A DNA stretch of 64,000 bases from an uncultured Pelagibacteraceae bacterium (GCA_902558545.1 CACEEJ010000004.1:1-64000); one strand, 5' to 3'; counted from the first letter of the stretch, positions 45,949-55,218 are shown. Translations and numbers: made by a program. Notes: a model not told the origin generated them from the letters alone.

Positions 45949-47115
45949 ATGAGTTATTTGGCAAAAAATTATAATAGAAAAAAAATTTCCTTTAAATATG
46001 GCAAAGGTAGTTATCTGTATTCCACTAATAAAAAAAAATATTTAGATTTTGTGCAGGGAATAGCGGTTAATTCTTTAGGTCATGCAAATCCTAAATTAAT
46101 AAAAACTATAAAAGATCAATCAAAAAAATTATGGCATGTGTCTAATGCATTTCAAATTCCTGAGGGAGAAACATTGGCTAAAAAGTTATGTAAAAAAACT
46201 TTTGCTGATTATGTAATGTTTCAAAATAGTGGAGCAGAAGCTACAGAAGCAGCAATTAAAGTCGCGAGAAGATATTTTTTTTCAATAGGTAAACCGAATA
46301 AAAATAGGATTTTATGCATTAAAAACTCCTTTCACGGAAGAACTTTGGCAGCAATTTTTGCTAGTGGATCAAAGAAAATGACTGAGGGATTTGGTCCAAA
46401 AGTAACAGGGTTTGATCATTTCATCTTTGGCGATCATAATTCTCTTAAAAAGCAAATTAATAAAAACACAGCTGCAATTATGGTTGAAACTATTATGGGC
46501 GAAGGTGGCATCAAGGTTATTCCTGATTGGTGCTTAAAAGAATTAAGAGTATTATGTGACAAGAAAAAAATTTTATTAATACTCGATGAAGTTCAATGTG
46601 GAATAGGAAGATCTGGTGATTTCTTTGCTTTTGAAAAATCTAAAGTAAAACCTGATATTGTGCCAATCGCAAAAGGAATTGGTGGAGGATTTCCTATTGG
46701 AGCAGTGTTAATGAATAAAAAAGTTGCATCGTGTATGACGCCAGGAACTCATGGATCAACATTTGGAGGAAATCCATTAGCTATGTCTGTTGGAAATACT
46801 GTAATGGACATTATATCAAAGAAGAAATTTTTAAATAATGTAAAAAGTTTATCAAAATATTTTTTATTTAAATTAAATAAAGTTCAGAAAAAATATCCAA
46901 ATGTTATTAAGCAAATAAGAGGTAAAGGTTTTTTGATCGGGATACAGTTATATAAAGATCAAACTGAATTTATTAAAAAATTGATGGATAATCAGTTATT
47001 AACTATTCGAGCAGCAGAAAATGTTGTTCGGATTTTACCTCCATTAAATGTAAAAAAAAATGAACTAGATTTAGCATTAAAGATTATTGAAAAGGTCTGT
47101 TCGCAGATAAAATAA
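45949..47115 (+). CDS. argD: Acetylornithine aminotransferase
   Basis: PLP enzyme of arginine synthesis. The 388-residue protein has FVQGIAVNSLGHANP, FQNSGAEATEAAIKVAR, SFHGRT, LILDEVQCGIGRSG, the PLP lysine in PIAKGIGGGFPIGA and HGSTFGGNPLA. It is preceded by 169 nt of AT-rich DNA (shared with gcrA), which shows no clear structure, and is followed by argF after 1 nt. Confidence 0.96.
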   Translation: MSYLAKNYNRKKISFKYGKGSYLYSTNKKKYLDFVQGIAVNSLGHANPKLIKTIKDQSKKLWHVSNAFQIPEGETLAKKLCKKTFADYVMFQNSGAEATEAAIKVARRYFFSIGKPNKNRILCIKNSFHGRTLAAIFASGSKKMTEGFGPKVTGFDHFIFGDHNSLKKQINKNTAAIMVETIMGEGGIKVIPDWCLKELRVLCDKKKILLILDEVQCGIGRSGDFFAFEKSKVKPDIVPIAKGIGGGFPIGAVLMNKKVASCMTPGTHGSTFGGNPLAMSVGNTVMDIISKKKFLNNVKSLSKYFLFKLNKVQKKYPNVIKQIRGKGFLIGIQLYKDQTEFIKKLMDNQLLTIRAAENVVRILPPLNVKKNELDLALKIIEKVCSQIK

Positions 47116-47116
47116 T

Positions 47117-48046
47117 ATGAAACATTTCATTAATTTAAAAGATATACCTGCAAAAGACCTTAGAAGGATTATTATTGATGCTAAGAAAAGAAAAAGTTTA
47201 AGAAAAAAACTAAGTACACTTGAGGCTGATAAGGGTGCACCCTTAAAAGGAAAATTATTAATCCAAATGTTTGAAAAATCCAGTTTGCGAACAAGATTAA
47301 GCTTTTATTTGGCTATCAAACAATTAGGTGGTGGCACTTTGACTTTGAGATCTAATGAGCTTCATTTGGGTCAAGGCGGAGAGAGTATTGCTGATACGGC
47401 TAAAATTCTTTCGACCTATGGTGATGGATTTATGCTTAGAACTGATAGTGATAAAAAGGTTGAAAATTTTAAAAAATATTTATCTATACCCCTTATCAAT
47501 GGATTAAGTCCTTCATCTCATCCAACACAGGTTTTATCAGATGTTTTTACTGTTGAGGAAATAATGAAGAAACCTATTTCTAATTTAAATATTTGCTGGA
47601 TAGGTGACTCCAACAATGTTTTAGATAGTTTAATAGCTGCATCTGTTAAATTTTCTTTTAAGCTAAGTATTGGTTGCCCAAAAAAATTTGAACCAGGAAA
47701 AGAAGTTAGAGCTTGGGTTAAAAGAAATAATAAGCAAATTTATATTTATAATGATGCAAAAAAAGCAGTTTCTAATGCAGACGTAATTTTTTCTGACAAA
47801 GTTATCTCTTTAAATGACAAAGTTAATAAGAAGAAAAAAATAAAAGCTTTTAAAAATTTTAAAATTGATAAAAAATTAATGAGTTATGCAAAAAAAAGTT
47901 GCATTTTTTTGCATTGTTTACCCAGAGGAAATGAAGTGAGTGATGATGTTTTCTTGGGAAAAAAATCTCACGTATGGCAACAAGCGCTCAATAGAATTCA
48001 CGTACAAAAAAGTATTTTATTATATTGTTTTGGAAAATTAAGGTAG
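47117..48046 (+). CDS. argF: Ornithine carbamoyltransferase (motifs divergent)
   Basis: Forms citrulline from ornithine and carbamoyl phosphate. The 309-residue protein has SLRTRLSF (56-63) where typical OTC has STRTRVSF, LHLGQGGESIADTAKIL, SSHPTQVLSD, and HCLPRGNEVSDDVF. The ornithine-binding loop D-x3-SMG appears as DKVISLN. The argD-argF pairing supports OTC; an acylated-ornithine substrate cannot be excluded. The 3' end overlaps the convergent cytochrome gene by 9 nt. Confidence 0.85.
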   Translation: MKHFINLKDIPAKDLRRIIIDAKKRKSLRKKLSTLEADKGAPLKGKLLIQMFEKSSLRTRLSFYLAIKQLGGGTLTLRSNELHLGQGGESIADTAKILSTYGDGFMLRTDSDKKVENFKKYLSIPLINGLSPSSHPTQVLSDVFTVEEIMKKPISNLNICWIGDSNNVLDSLIAASVKFSFKLSIGCPKKFEPGKEVRAWVKRNNKQIYIYNDAKKAVSNADVIFSDKVISLNDKVNKKKKIKAFKNFKIDKKLMSYAKKSCIFLHCLPRGNEVSDDVFLGKKSHVWQQALNRIHVQKSILLYCFGKLR

Positions 48047-48577
48047 CGGCAAAGGGCTGTCTGAATTCTCATTAAGGTATTTTATTACTGAGGCCCTATC
48101 TTTTTCTTTTCTAAGACCTGCGTATGCCATTTTTGTTCCCTTTATCCATTTAGCAGGTTTAATTAAAAATCCGTTCAGTTCTTCAAAAGTCCAATTCTTA
48201 TCATATGCAGCTAGTGCTTTAGAATATTTATATTCTTCAATCGCTCCAACTTTTCTTCCTACAACATTATATAGAGCTGGACCTATAGCATTCTTTCCTC
48301 CTTTAACAATTGAATGACAAGCTGCACATTTTTTAAAAACTTTTTCACCATGCGCAATATCTCCCATTGCCATCAATGCTGATATATCAATTTTGTCTGA
48401 CGTTGTGCTTGTGCTGGTTGTGGATACAGTAGTGGCAGCTTCTACTTCAACTGAATAACCAGGTGTTTCAGGTTTCTCTACATGGAATATTACATCAGAT
48501 AATTTTCCAATACCGATGATAATTAGAGCAACCATTAAAACTGCAGCAACTATTTTGTTAATTTCAAAAGAATCCAT
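48038..48577 (-). CDS. Membrane-anchored class I cytochrome c
   Basis: A 179-residue protein with an uncleaved N-terminal anchor (about 8-30), a Thr/Ser/Glu-rich linker, and one c-type heme domain with CAACHS (heme attachment and His ligand) and a Met ligand in KGTKMAYAG. This matches CycM-type alphaproteobacterial cytochromes that carry electrons to terminal oxidases. Confidence 0.92.
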   Translation of the reverse strand: MDSFEINKIVAAVLMVALIIIGIGKLSDVIFHVEKPETPGYSVEVEAATTVSTTSTSTTSDKIDISALMAMGDIAHGEKVFKKCAACHSIVKGGKNAIGPALYNVVGRKVGAIEEYKYSKALAAYDKNWTFEELNGFLIKPAKWIKGTKMAYAGLRKEKDRASVIKYLNENSDSPLPLP

Positions 48578-48646
48578 ATTTTCTAAATTTTGTAGTGAAC
48601 GTATAACATGATAAATTAAAAAAAAGCTAAAATTTAATGTATAAAT

Positions 48647-48676
48647 TTGCCTCTATAGTTGTTTAATGAGTATAAT
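48647..48676 (+). promoter_or_regulatory. Putative sigma-70-type promoter for kdsB-pheA
   Basis: TTGCCT (48647-48652), an 18 nt spacer, and a perfect TATAAT (48671-48676). The predicted start would leave about 8 nt before the kdsB ATG, a nearly leaderless mRNA. Confidence 0.5.
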
Positions 48677-48690
48677 AATTTGAAAATATT

Positions 48691-49425
48691 ATGAAAACTT
48701 TAGTAATTATACCCTCTAGAATGTCCGCTACTAGGCTGCCAGGTAAACCTTTGCTAAAAATAAATGGTTTATCAATTATTTCGCATGTATCTAAAAAAGC
48801 AGAGGAAGCCAATATTGGAGATGTAATTGTAGCCACAGAGGACCAGGAAATTATTGACGATGTAAGAAGCAATGGTTTCAATGCTATTTTAACTAGCAAT
48901 AAACATAAGACAGGAACAGATAGAATTCATGAGGCACTTAAAAAATCAAATATTAGAAATGTTGATTTTATTATGAATTTACAAGGTGATGAACCGGCAA
49001 TCGACATTCAAGATATCGTAAGATTGAACGATAAAATGTTAAAAAATCCTTCTAATATTGGAACTCTTGCTGCAACAATAAAAGACAATAAAAACCTGAA
49101 AAATGAAAATATTGTAAAGGTCATTACTGAAAATACTTTAGGAGAGGACAATTTTCCAAAGGGCAAATCTTTTTTACGAAAGTCTGAGCAGATAGATAAT
49201 ATTTATCATCATATTGGAGTTTATTGTTATTCAAAAGACTCACTCGAAAAATTTGTTCAATTAAGCCAATCTAAAAATGAAATAGAAAATCGGTTAGAGC
49301 AATTAAGAGCATTAGATAATAATATTGATATAAATGTTTCACTTGCCAAATCATCTCCAATAGGAGTAGATACAGAGGAAGATTATCTAGCCTTGAAAAA
49401 AATAATGGAATATAAGAATTTATGA
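48691..49425 (+). CDS. kdsB: 3-deoxy-manno-octulosonate cytidylyltransferase
   Basis: Activates Kdo to CMP-Kdo for lipid A core synthesis. The 244-residue protein shows IIPSRMSATRLPGKPLLKI (nucleotide-binding start), NLQGDEP and HHIGVYCYSKDSLEKF, IGVDTEEDY. Pairs with kdsD in this window. The pheA start overlaps its stop by 4 nt. Confidence 0.96.
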   Translation: MKTLVIIPSRMSATRLPGKPLLKINGLSIISHVSKKAEEANIGDVIVATEDQEIIDDVRSNGFNAILTSNKHKTGTDRIHEALKKSNIRNVDFIMNLQGDEPAIDIQDIVRLNDKMLKNPSNIGTLAATIKDNKNLKNENIVKVITENTLGEDNFPKGKSFLRKSEQIDNIYHHIGVYCYSKDSLEKFVQLSQSKNEIENRLEQLRALDNNIDINVSLAKSSPIGVDTEEDYLALKKIMEYKNL

Positions 49426-50255
49426 ATAAAATTTATTTTCAAGGAACCTTTGGTGCGTATTCTCATTTAGCAGCGCTTTCGATTGATGCTAAAGCAGAAA
49501 TCTTGCCTTGTAAAACTTTTGATGATTGTTTTAACAAAGCATCTGAAGAACCAGATAGCAGAATTATAATTCCTGAGTCAAATAGAATTACTGGTAACAT
49601 TGGAATTGAATATTTAATTTTTAAACATAGGCTAAATATTTATAAAGAGCATTTTCAAAAAATTGAGCATAATTTATTAGGACAGCCCGGGGCAAAATTA
49701 AAAGATATAAAAGAGGTGTATTCTCACGCACAAGGATTATCCCAATGTTCAAAATTTATAAAAGAAAATAATTTAGCAGAGCATATTAGAGCAGATACTG
49801 CTGGATCTGCTGAAATGATTTCTAAAACAAAAGATGTTAAGCAATCAGCTATAGCATCTTCATTAAGTGCTAAAATTTATGGCTTAGAAGTAATTAAAAA
49901 AAATATAGAGAATGAAAGTGGAAATTTGACAAGGTTTTTGGTTATGGGAAAAAACATTTCTCAACCAGAATTTAAAGACAAAATTTATATAACCTCTTTT
50001 TTATTTAAATTGAAAAGTAAGCCAGCTGCCCTCTATCAATCACTAGGGGGTTTTGCTATTAATGGTGTAAATTTAACTAAGCTTCAAAGTTATCCAGAAA
50101 AAAATAGTTTCGACTCTTATTTTTTCTTGTGTGATTTGGATGGACACATTGAAGATCCAAAAGTTCAGAAATCTCTTGAAGAGCTAGGTCTACATTGTGA
50201 GGATTTTCACGTTTTAGGTGTTTTCGAAGCAGATAACTTGAGACAAAAAAAATAA
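49422..50255 (+). CDS. pheA: Prephenate dehydratase
   Basis: Makes phenylpyruvate from prephenate. The 277-residue protein has the catalytic PDT domain (GTFGAYSHLAAL, SHAQGLSQC, DTAGSAEM, SGNLTRFLVMG with the TRF motif) and a C-terminal ACT domain (about 185-270, SFLFKLKSKPAALYQSLGGF), the usual site for phenylalanine feedback. No chorismate mutase domain is fused. It is coupled to kdsB. Confidence 0.93.
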   Translation: MNKIYFQGTFGAYSHLAALSIDAKAEILPCKTFDDCFNKASEEPDSRIIIPESNRITGNIGIEYLIFKHRLNIYKEHFQKIEHNLLGQPGAKLKDIKEVYSHAQGLSQCSKFIKENNLAEHIRADTAGSAEMISKTKDVKQSAIASSLSAKIYGLEVIKKNIENESGNLTRFLVMGKNISQPEFKDKIYITSFLFKLKSKPAALYQSLGGFAINGVNLTKLQSYPEKNSFDSYFFLCDLDGHIEDPKVQKSLEELGLHCEDFHVLGVFEADNLRQKK

Positions 50256-50265
50256 GAATCTTTTC

Positions 50266-50295
50266 TTGTAGATTAGAATTTTTAACTGCTATAAT
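50266..50295 (+). promoter_or_regulatory. Promoter of the SRP RNA gene
   Basis: TTGTAG (50266-50271), 18 nt spacer, perfect TATAAT (50290-50295), with the SRP RNA 5' end 7 nt later at 50302. Spacing to the RNA start is what a sigma-70-type promoter predicts. The same transcript probably continues into dnaX. Confidence 0.6.
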
Positions 50296-50301
50296 GGTTT
50301 T

Positions 50302-50385
50302 GGAGGCTAGAGGTGGATGCTGCTTGAACCCGACCAGATCTTAACGGAAGCAGTCGTAGAGACAGTTATTCAGGTTCTAGTCTCC
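50302..50385 (+). ncRNA. ffs: Signal recognition particle RNA (4.5S type)
   Basis: An 84 nt hairpin RNA. The ends GGAGGCTAGA and TCTAGTCTCC pair, and the apical part holds the SRP core: ACCAGATC, tetraloop UAAC, then GGAAGCAGTC, which aligns base for base with the Ffh-binding E. coli segment except for the tetraloop (GGAA there). It scaffolds Ffh and FtsY in cotranslational targeting. It sits 10 nt ahead of dnaX, as SRP RNA does in other bacteria. Confidence 0.88.
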
Positions 50386-50395
50386 TTATAGAAAT

Positions 50396-52048
50396 ATGAA
50401 TAATAACTCAAAAGTATTAGCATTAAAATATAGACCACAAACTTTTGATGATCTTATAGGTCAAGAGGTTGTTGCGGAAACAATCACCAATTCGATTAAA
50501 GCTAACAAAATACCTAATGCATATTTGTTTACTGGAATAAGGGGAATAGGAAAAACTACTACTGCAAGAATTGTTGCAAAAGCACTTAATTGCTCAAATG
50601 GAATAGAAAATAAATGTAAAATTAAATGTGATAATTGTGATGCGATTACAAACTCAAATCATATCGATGTTCTTGAGATGGATGCCGCAAGTAAAACAGG
50701 CGTAGATGACGTAAGAGATTTGATTGAATTTTCTAGATATGGGCCAACATCTGCAAAATATAAAATTTTCATAATTGATGAAGTTCATATGCTTAGCAAG
50801 CAAGCATTTAATGCATTATTAAAAACTTTAGAAGAGCCACCAGAATATTTAAAATTTATTTTTGCAACAACAGAAATAAAAAAAATTCCTATTACTGTTG
50901 TTTCTAGATGTCAAAGATTTGATTTGTCTAGAATTAAATCTTCAGAATTATTGGACTTTATTAAAAAAATTAAGGATAAAGAAAATGGAAAAATAAGCGA
51001 CGATGCTTTAAAGCTTATAGTAAAAATTTCGGAAGGTTCTGTTAGAGATGCTTTATCATTATTAGATAGAGCATTATTAAGTTTGGATGATGGAAAAGAA
51101 TTGGATTTAAATTCAGCTCAGAAAATTTTTGGATATTTCGATAAATCTCAATTAATTGATTTATTTGAGCTGATTTTAAAAGGTGAAGAAACAAAAGTAA
51201 TAAATATTTATAGAAAAATTTATGACCAAGGTGTTGAACCAAAAGTTTTTATCAATGACTTCTTAGAGTTACTTTATTATTTTAAAAATATTAATTCTTT
51301 AACTTTAGAAAGCACAAACTTTTCATTAAATGATGAAGAATTTTCTAAAATTAAAAATTTATCAAATCAAATAGATTCAGAGGTATTGATTTTATTTTGG
51401 CAATTTGCCATTTCTTCTCTTGAAGAAATTGATATTGTTTCGAACCAGCACCTCTCAATTGAAATGTTCTTAATAAGACTAATGCATTTAAGTTCTGTAA
51501 AATCTAAAAATAAAGTTGAAAAAGTTGAGATTGATTTGAAGAGTGAAAATTTAGTTAAGAATACAGAAACTGAATTAACTCCTAAAACAATCAACCAAAT
51601 TAAGAATGTTGCACAAGAAGAAAAAACTAAACCAGAGGTACAAACAGATATTAAAGGAGAAAAGAAAATCAATATAAATGCATTTGAGGACTTAATTGAA
51701 ATCTGTTCAAAAAAAAAGGAGATCAAACTAAAATACGAATTAGAAAAAAATGTTAATCTAGTAAAATTCGAAAAAAATAGAATTGAAATATCTTTTAATG
51801 AAAGTTTAGACAAAGATTTTGTAAAAGATTTATCAACAAAACTTTTCGAATGGACTGATGAGAGATGGATTATTACATTTAGTAAATTAAAAGGGCAAAT
51901 GTCAGTAAAAGATAAAGAAAAAAGTGAAAAAAAACAATTAATTGATGAAATGAAAAATTCAGAAATATTTAAAAGTGTGATTGATAGATTTCCTGACGCA
52001 GAATTAATAGATGTAAATTCAAACAAAGATGGAGTTGATAATGACTGA
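50396..52048 (+). CDS. dnaX: DNA polymerase III subunit gamma/tau
   Basis: Clamp-loader ATPase. The 550-residue protein begins with LALKYRPQTFDDLIGQ, has P-loop GIRGIGKTTTARIVAKALNC, a zinc-module cysteine cluster (CKIKCDNC), DEVHMLSKQAFNALLKTLEE (Walker B), and ATTEIKKIP with the SRC sensor. The C-terminal third is lysine/glutamate-rich, tau-like and poorly conserved. Leader from the SRP RNA is only 10 nt. ybaB overlaps its stop by 8 nt. Confidence 0.96.
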   Translation: MNNNSKVLALKYRPQTFDDLIGQEVVAETITNSIKANKIPNAYLFTGIRGIGKTTTARIVAKALNCSNGIENKCKIKCDNCDAITNSNHIDVLEMDAASKTGVDDVRDLIEFSRYGPTSAKYKIFIIDEVHMLSKQAFNALLKTLEEPPEYLKFIFATTEIKKIPITVVSRCQRFDLSRIKSSELLDFIKKIKDKENGKISDDALKLIVKISEGSVRDALSLLDRALLSLDDGKELDLNSAQKIFGYFDKSQLIDLFELILKGEETKVINIYRKIYDQGVEPKVFINDFLELLYYFKNINSLTLESTNFSLNDEEFSKIKNLSNQIDSEVLILFWQFAISSLEEIDIVSNQHLSIEMFLIRLMHLSSVKSKNKVEKVEIDLKSENLVKNTETELTPKTINQIKNVAQEEKTKPEVQTDIKGEKKININAFEDLIEICSKKKEIKLKYELEKNVNLVKFEKNRIEISFNESLDKDFVKDLSTKLFEWTDERWIITFSKLKGQMSVKDKEKSEKKQLIDEMKNSEIFKSVIDRFPDAELIDVNSNKDGVDND

Positions 52049-52358
52049 TTTTAGTAAAATTTTAGATAAAGCAAAAGAACTTGAAGCAAAAATGAAAGAA
52101 AGCCAACAAAAGATTAAGGAAATTAGAGTTGAAGGAGTTTCGGGCTCAAATTCTGTAAAGATAACTTTGGATGGAGAGGGAGAGATGCAAACAATAAAGT
52201 TATCTGATGAAATTATGAAAGAGGACAAAACCATAATTGAAGATTTAATTGTTGCAGCTCATAATAGTGCCAAATCTCAACTTAAATCAAAAACAACTGA
52301 GGAAATTTCAAAAGCAACAGGTGGCTTTGGAATTCCAGGTTTCAAATGGCCCTTATAA
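52041..52358 (+). CDS. ybaB: YbaB/EbfC-family nucleoid-associated protein
   Basis: A 105-residue protein starting MTDFSKILDKAKELEAKMKE, with the family's long N-terminal helix and a central VEGVSGSNSVKITLDGEGEM strand region. These are small DNA-binding proteins. The start at 52041 overlaps the dnaX stop (ATGACTGA); a longer frame from 52029 is less likely. The dnaX-ybaB-recR order is standard. Confidence 0.94.
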   Translation: MTDFSKILDKAKELEAKMKESQQKIKEIRVEGVSGSNSVKITLDGEGEMQTIKLSDEIMKEDKTIIEDLIVAAHNSAKSQLKSKTTEEISKATGGFGIPGFKWPL

Positions 52359-52361
52359 AAC

Positions 52362-52979
52362 ATGGAAAATGGTAATGAGATAGATGATTTAATTAAACTG
52401 ATATCAAAATTGCCTGGCTTGGGTCCTAAATCAGCAAAGCGGATTGTATTAAAGTTAATTAATAATAGAGATGAACTAGTAAAACCTTTAGCAAAATCAT
52501 TAGCGGATGTTTATAAAAATATTTCTAGATGCAAAATTTGTGGGGCTCTAAAATCTATTTCAATAGAGTGTGATTATGAAAATTGTAAAATTATAGATAA
52601 AAAATATGAAAAAATTTGTGTAGTAGAAAATATATCTGACCAGTGGAGTATAGAAAGTTCAAATATATATAAAGGTTATTTTCATATTTTAGGAGGCACT
52701 ATTTCATCAGCTGGACAAAAAAAAGAGGATTTATTAATTAATTCTTTAGTGCAGAGAGTTAAAAAAGATAAGATAGAAGAAGTCATACTCGCAACTAGTG
52801 CAACTGTTGAAGGTCAAACAACTGCATATTATATCCAAGATAGTCTAAAAAATTTAGATGTTAAAATTACTAAATTAGCACAAGGTTTACCAGTAGGAGG
52901 AGAGATTGAAAGTCTAGATGATGGGACTTTATTTTCTGCTTTTAAAAATCGATCTAATTTGATTTCGAACTCAGATTAG
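52362..52979 (+). CDS. recR: Recombination protein RecR
   Basis: RecFOR-pathway protein. The 205-residue protein has an N-terminal helix-hairpin-helix (KLPGLGPKSAKRIVLKL), a cysteine cluster CKIC...CDYENC whose second pair is wider than the usual CxxC, and a TOPRIM domain with LGGTISSAGQ and ATSATVEGQTTAYYI. The final 26 nt overlap the convergent glcB end. Confidence 0.94.
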   Translation: MENGNEIDDLIKLISKLPGLGPKSAKRIVLKLINNRDELVKPLAKSLADVYKNISRCKICGALKSISIECDYENCKIIDKKYEKICVVENISDQWSIESSNIYKGYFHILGGTISSAGQKKEDLLINSLVQRVKKDKIEEVILATSATVEGQTTAYYIQDSLKNLDVKITKLAQGLPVGGEIESLDDGTLFSAFKNRSNLISNSD

Positions 52980-55128
52980 ATTTTTTTCTTAACCTATTTA
53001 GATGAAGTAATGGTTCAGTATAACCTGAAGGTTGCTCCTTACCTTTAAATATTAAATCACACGCAGTTTGAAACGCTATTGAATTTTTATAATCATCACT
53101 CATTTTAACATATAGAGGATCATCTTTATTTTGATTATCTACTATTTTGGCCATCTCTTTCATTATTTCAGTTACTTGTATTTTTGTTGTAATTCCATGA
53201 TGTATCCAGTTTGCTATATGCTGAGATGAAATTCTAAGAGTGGCCCTGTCTTCCATTAAGCCTATGTTGTTAATATCTGGTACTTTAGAACAACCCACGC
53301 CTTGGTCAATCCATCTTACAACATACCCTAATAAAGTTTGTGCAGAATTAGAAATTTCTTTATTTATATCTTCTACAGACCAATTAGGTCTATCTGCTAT
53401 TGGAATTGTTAAAAGATCATCAAGCTTAGCTGGCTCTCTATCAATTAATTTTTTTTGTTCATTGAAAATATTTATTTCATGATAGTGTAGAGCATGTAAA
53501 GCAGCTGCTGTTGGTGATGGAACCCAAGCACAGTTTGCACCTGCTTTTAAGTGTCCTGTTTTTTGCTCCATCATATCTTTCATTTTATCTGGCATTGCCC
53601 ACATTCCTTTTCCAATTTGAGCTTTACCAGAAAACCCACAACTTAAACCAATATCAACATTGTTATTTTCGTATGCAGTAATCCATTTAGATGATTTCAT
53701 ATCACCCTTTTTAATCATAGGACCGGCTTCCATTGATGTATGCATTTCATCACCAGTTCTATCTAAGAAACCAGTATTGATAAAAAAAACTCTATTTTTG
53801 AGACTTCTAATACATTCTTTTAAATTTGCTGATGTTCTTCGCTCTTCATCCATAATCCCAATCTTACATGTGTACTTAGGTAAATTTAGAACTTCCTCAA
53901 CTTTAGAAAAAATTAAATCTGTAAATGCTGTCTCGTCTGGACCATGCATTTTAGGTTTTACAATGTAAACTGATCCAGTTCTTGAATTATTTTTGTTTTT
54001 AATATCATGAAGCGCAGCTGCTGTAGTTATAAATGCATCCATAATACCCTCTGGTATTTCACTTCCATCACTTAATAAAATTGAGGGGTTAGTCATTAAA
54101 TGACCAACGTTTCTTACAAGCAATAAGCTTCTACCATGTAACTTTAAGCCTTTACCATCTTTTGAGATATAACTTCTGTGTGGATTTAATTTTCTCTCAA
54201 ATAATTTACCTTCTTTTTCAAATTTTGACTTAAGATCTCCCTTCATTAGACCTAGCCAATTTCTATAACAAATAATTTTATCTTCCGAGTCAACTGCTGC
54301 TACACTATCTTCATTATCACAAATTGTTGACACTGCAGACTCTAGTATTATATCACTAATACCAGCATGATCTTGTTGGGCAGCAAAAGCTCTTGAGTCT
54401 TTTAGAATTTCAATATGTAAATTATTATTTTTTAAAATAATTGCAGAAGGATTATCACTTTCACCTCTGTGTCCAACAAATTTATTTTCGTCCTCCAAAT
54501 CAAAAATATCAGCACCTTTCAAAACTTTTAATTTTCCATTTTTTACAGCAAAACTTGTAATTTTATTCCAACTTATTCCAGCTAATGGAAAGTACTTATC
54601 TAAAAAATCCCTTCCATATTTTATAACCATTTCACCTCTTAAAGGGTCATACCTTTCAGATACGCTATCTTCAGATTGTTCAATTACATCTGTACCATAA
54701 AGACTATCATATAAACTCATCCATCTAGCATTCGCGGCATTCAATGCATATCTCGCATTCATGACAGGCACAACCAACTGAGGTCCAGCTATACTTGCAA
54801 TTTCTTCATCAACATTTTCAGTTTCTATTTTAAAATCAGGTCCTTCATTTTTTAAATAACCAATTTCTAATAAAAATTTTTTATACTCACCTTGCTTAAA
54901 TTCTTTCCCTTTATTTTTGATATGCCAATTATCTATTTTCTTCTGTAAATCTTCCCTTAATTTAATTAATTCTTTATTTTTTGGTGCAAGTTCATCGAGT
55001 GTTTTTTCTAGACCTAACCAAAAATTTTCTGAAGATACATTTGTATTTTTTAATAATTCATCATTTACAAAGTTTGATAGCTTTTCAGATACTTGAAGAT
55101 GATTAATTTTAATATATTTTTCTTGCAT
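52954..55128 (-). CDS. glcB: Malate synthase G
   Basis: Condenses glyoxylate with acetyl-CoA. The 724-residue protein has the G-form architecture: NARYALNAANARWMSLYDSL, GRSLLLVRNVGHLM, GIMDEERRTSANLKECI with the catalytic Arg/Glu region, FINTGFLDRTGDEMHTSMEA and GMWAMPDKM. It lies downstream of a tandem glycine riboswitch, linking glyoxylate use to glycine supply. Overlaps recR tail to tail by 26 nt. Confidence 0.97.
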   Translation of the reverse strand: MQEKYIKINHLQVSEKLSNFVNDELLKNTNVSSENFWLGLEKTLDELAPKNKELIKLREDLQKKIDNWHIKNKGKEFKQGEYKKFLLEIGYLKNEGPDFKIETENVDEEIASIAGPQLVVPVMNARYALNAANARWMSLYDSLYGTDVIEQSEDSVSERYDPLRGEMVIKYGRDFLDKYFPLAGISWNKITSFAVKNGKLKVLKGADIFDLEDENKFVGHRGESDNPSAIILKNNNLHIEILKDSRAFAAQQDHAGISDIILESAVSTICDNEDSVAAVDSEDKIICYRNWLGLMKGDLKSKFEKEGKLFERKLNPHRSYISKDGKGLKLHGRSLLLVRNVGHLMTNPSILLSDGSEIPEGIMDAFITTAAALHDIKNKNNSRTGSVYIVKPKMHGPDETAFTDLIFSKVEEVLNLPKYTCKIGIMDEERRTSANLKECIRSLKNRVFFINTGFLDRTGDEMHTSMEAGPMIKKGDMKSSKWITAYENNNVDIGLSCGFSGKAQIGKGMWAMPDKMKDMMEQKTGHLKAGANCAWVPSPTAAALHALHYHEINIFNEQKKLIDREPAKLDDLLTIPIADRPNWSVEDINKEISNSAQTLLGYVVRWIDQGVGCSKVPDINNIGLMEDRATLRISSQHIANWIHHGITTKIQVTEIMKEMAKIVDNQNKDDPLYVKMSDDYKNSIAFQTACDLIFKGKEQPSGYTEPLLHLNRLRKKSNLSSKSN

Positions 55129-55143
55129 GGCACTTGAGTTCGT

Positions 55144-55210
55144 ACCCCATCTGTATTTTTGCCTGAGAGCTTTACTCCTTCGGCGGAAATCAATCTCTTT
55201 CCAGAGTGTT
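55144..55210 (-). promoter_or_regulatory. Glycine riboswitch, aptamer II (promoter-distal)
   Basis: On the minus strand: an ACACTCTGGAAAGAG start, CGCCGAAGGAGTAAAGC core, and CTCTCAGGCAAAAATAC closing, the conserved glycine-aptamer bases. It ends about 15 nt before the glcB ATG, so ligand binding may control ribosome access (inference). Confidence 0.93.
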
Positions 55211-55218
55211 ATGCTTTA

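Noticed and set aside
51367..52026. A 219-residue open frame antisense to dnaX
   Set aside because: It is a Ser/Phe-rich shadow of the Lys/Glu-rich dnaX tail with no domain, and dnaX is clearly the real gene.
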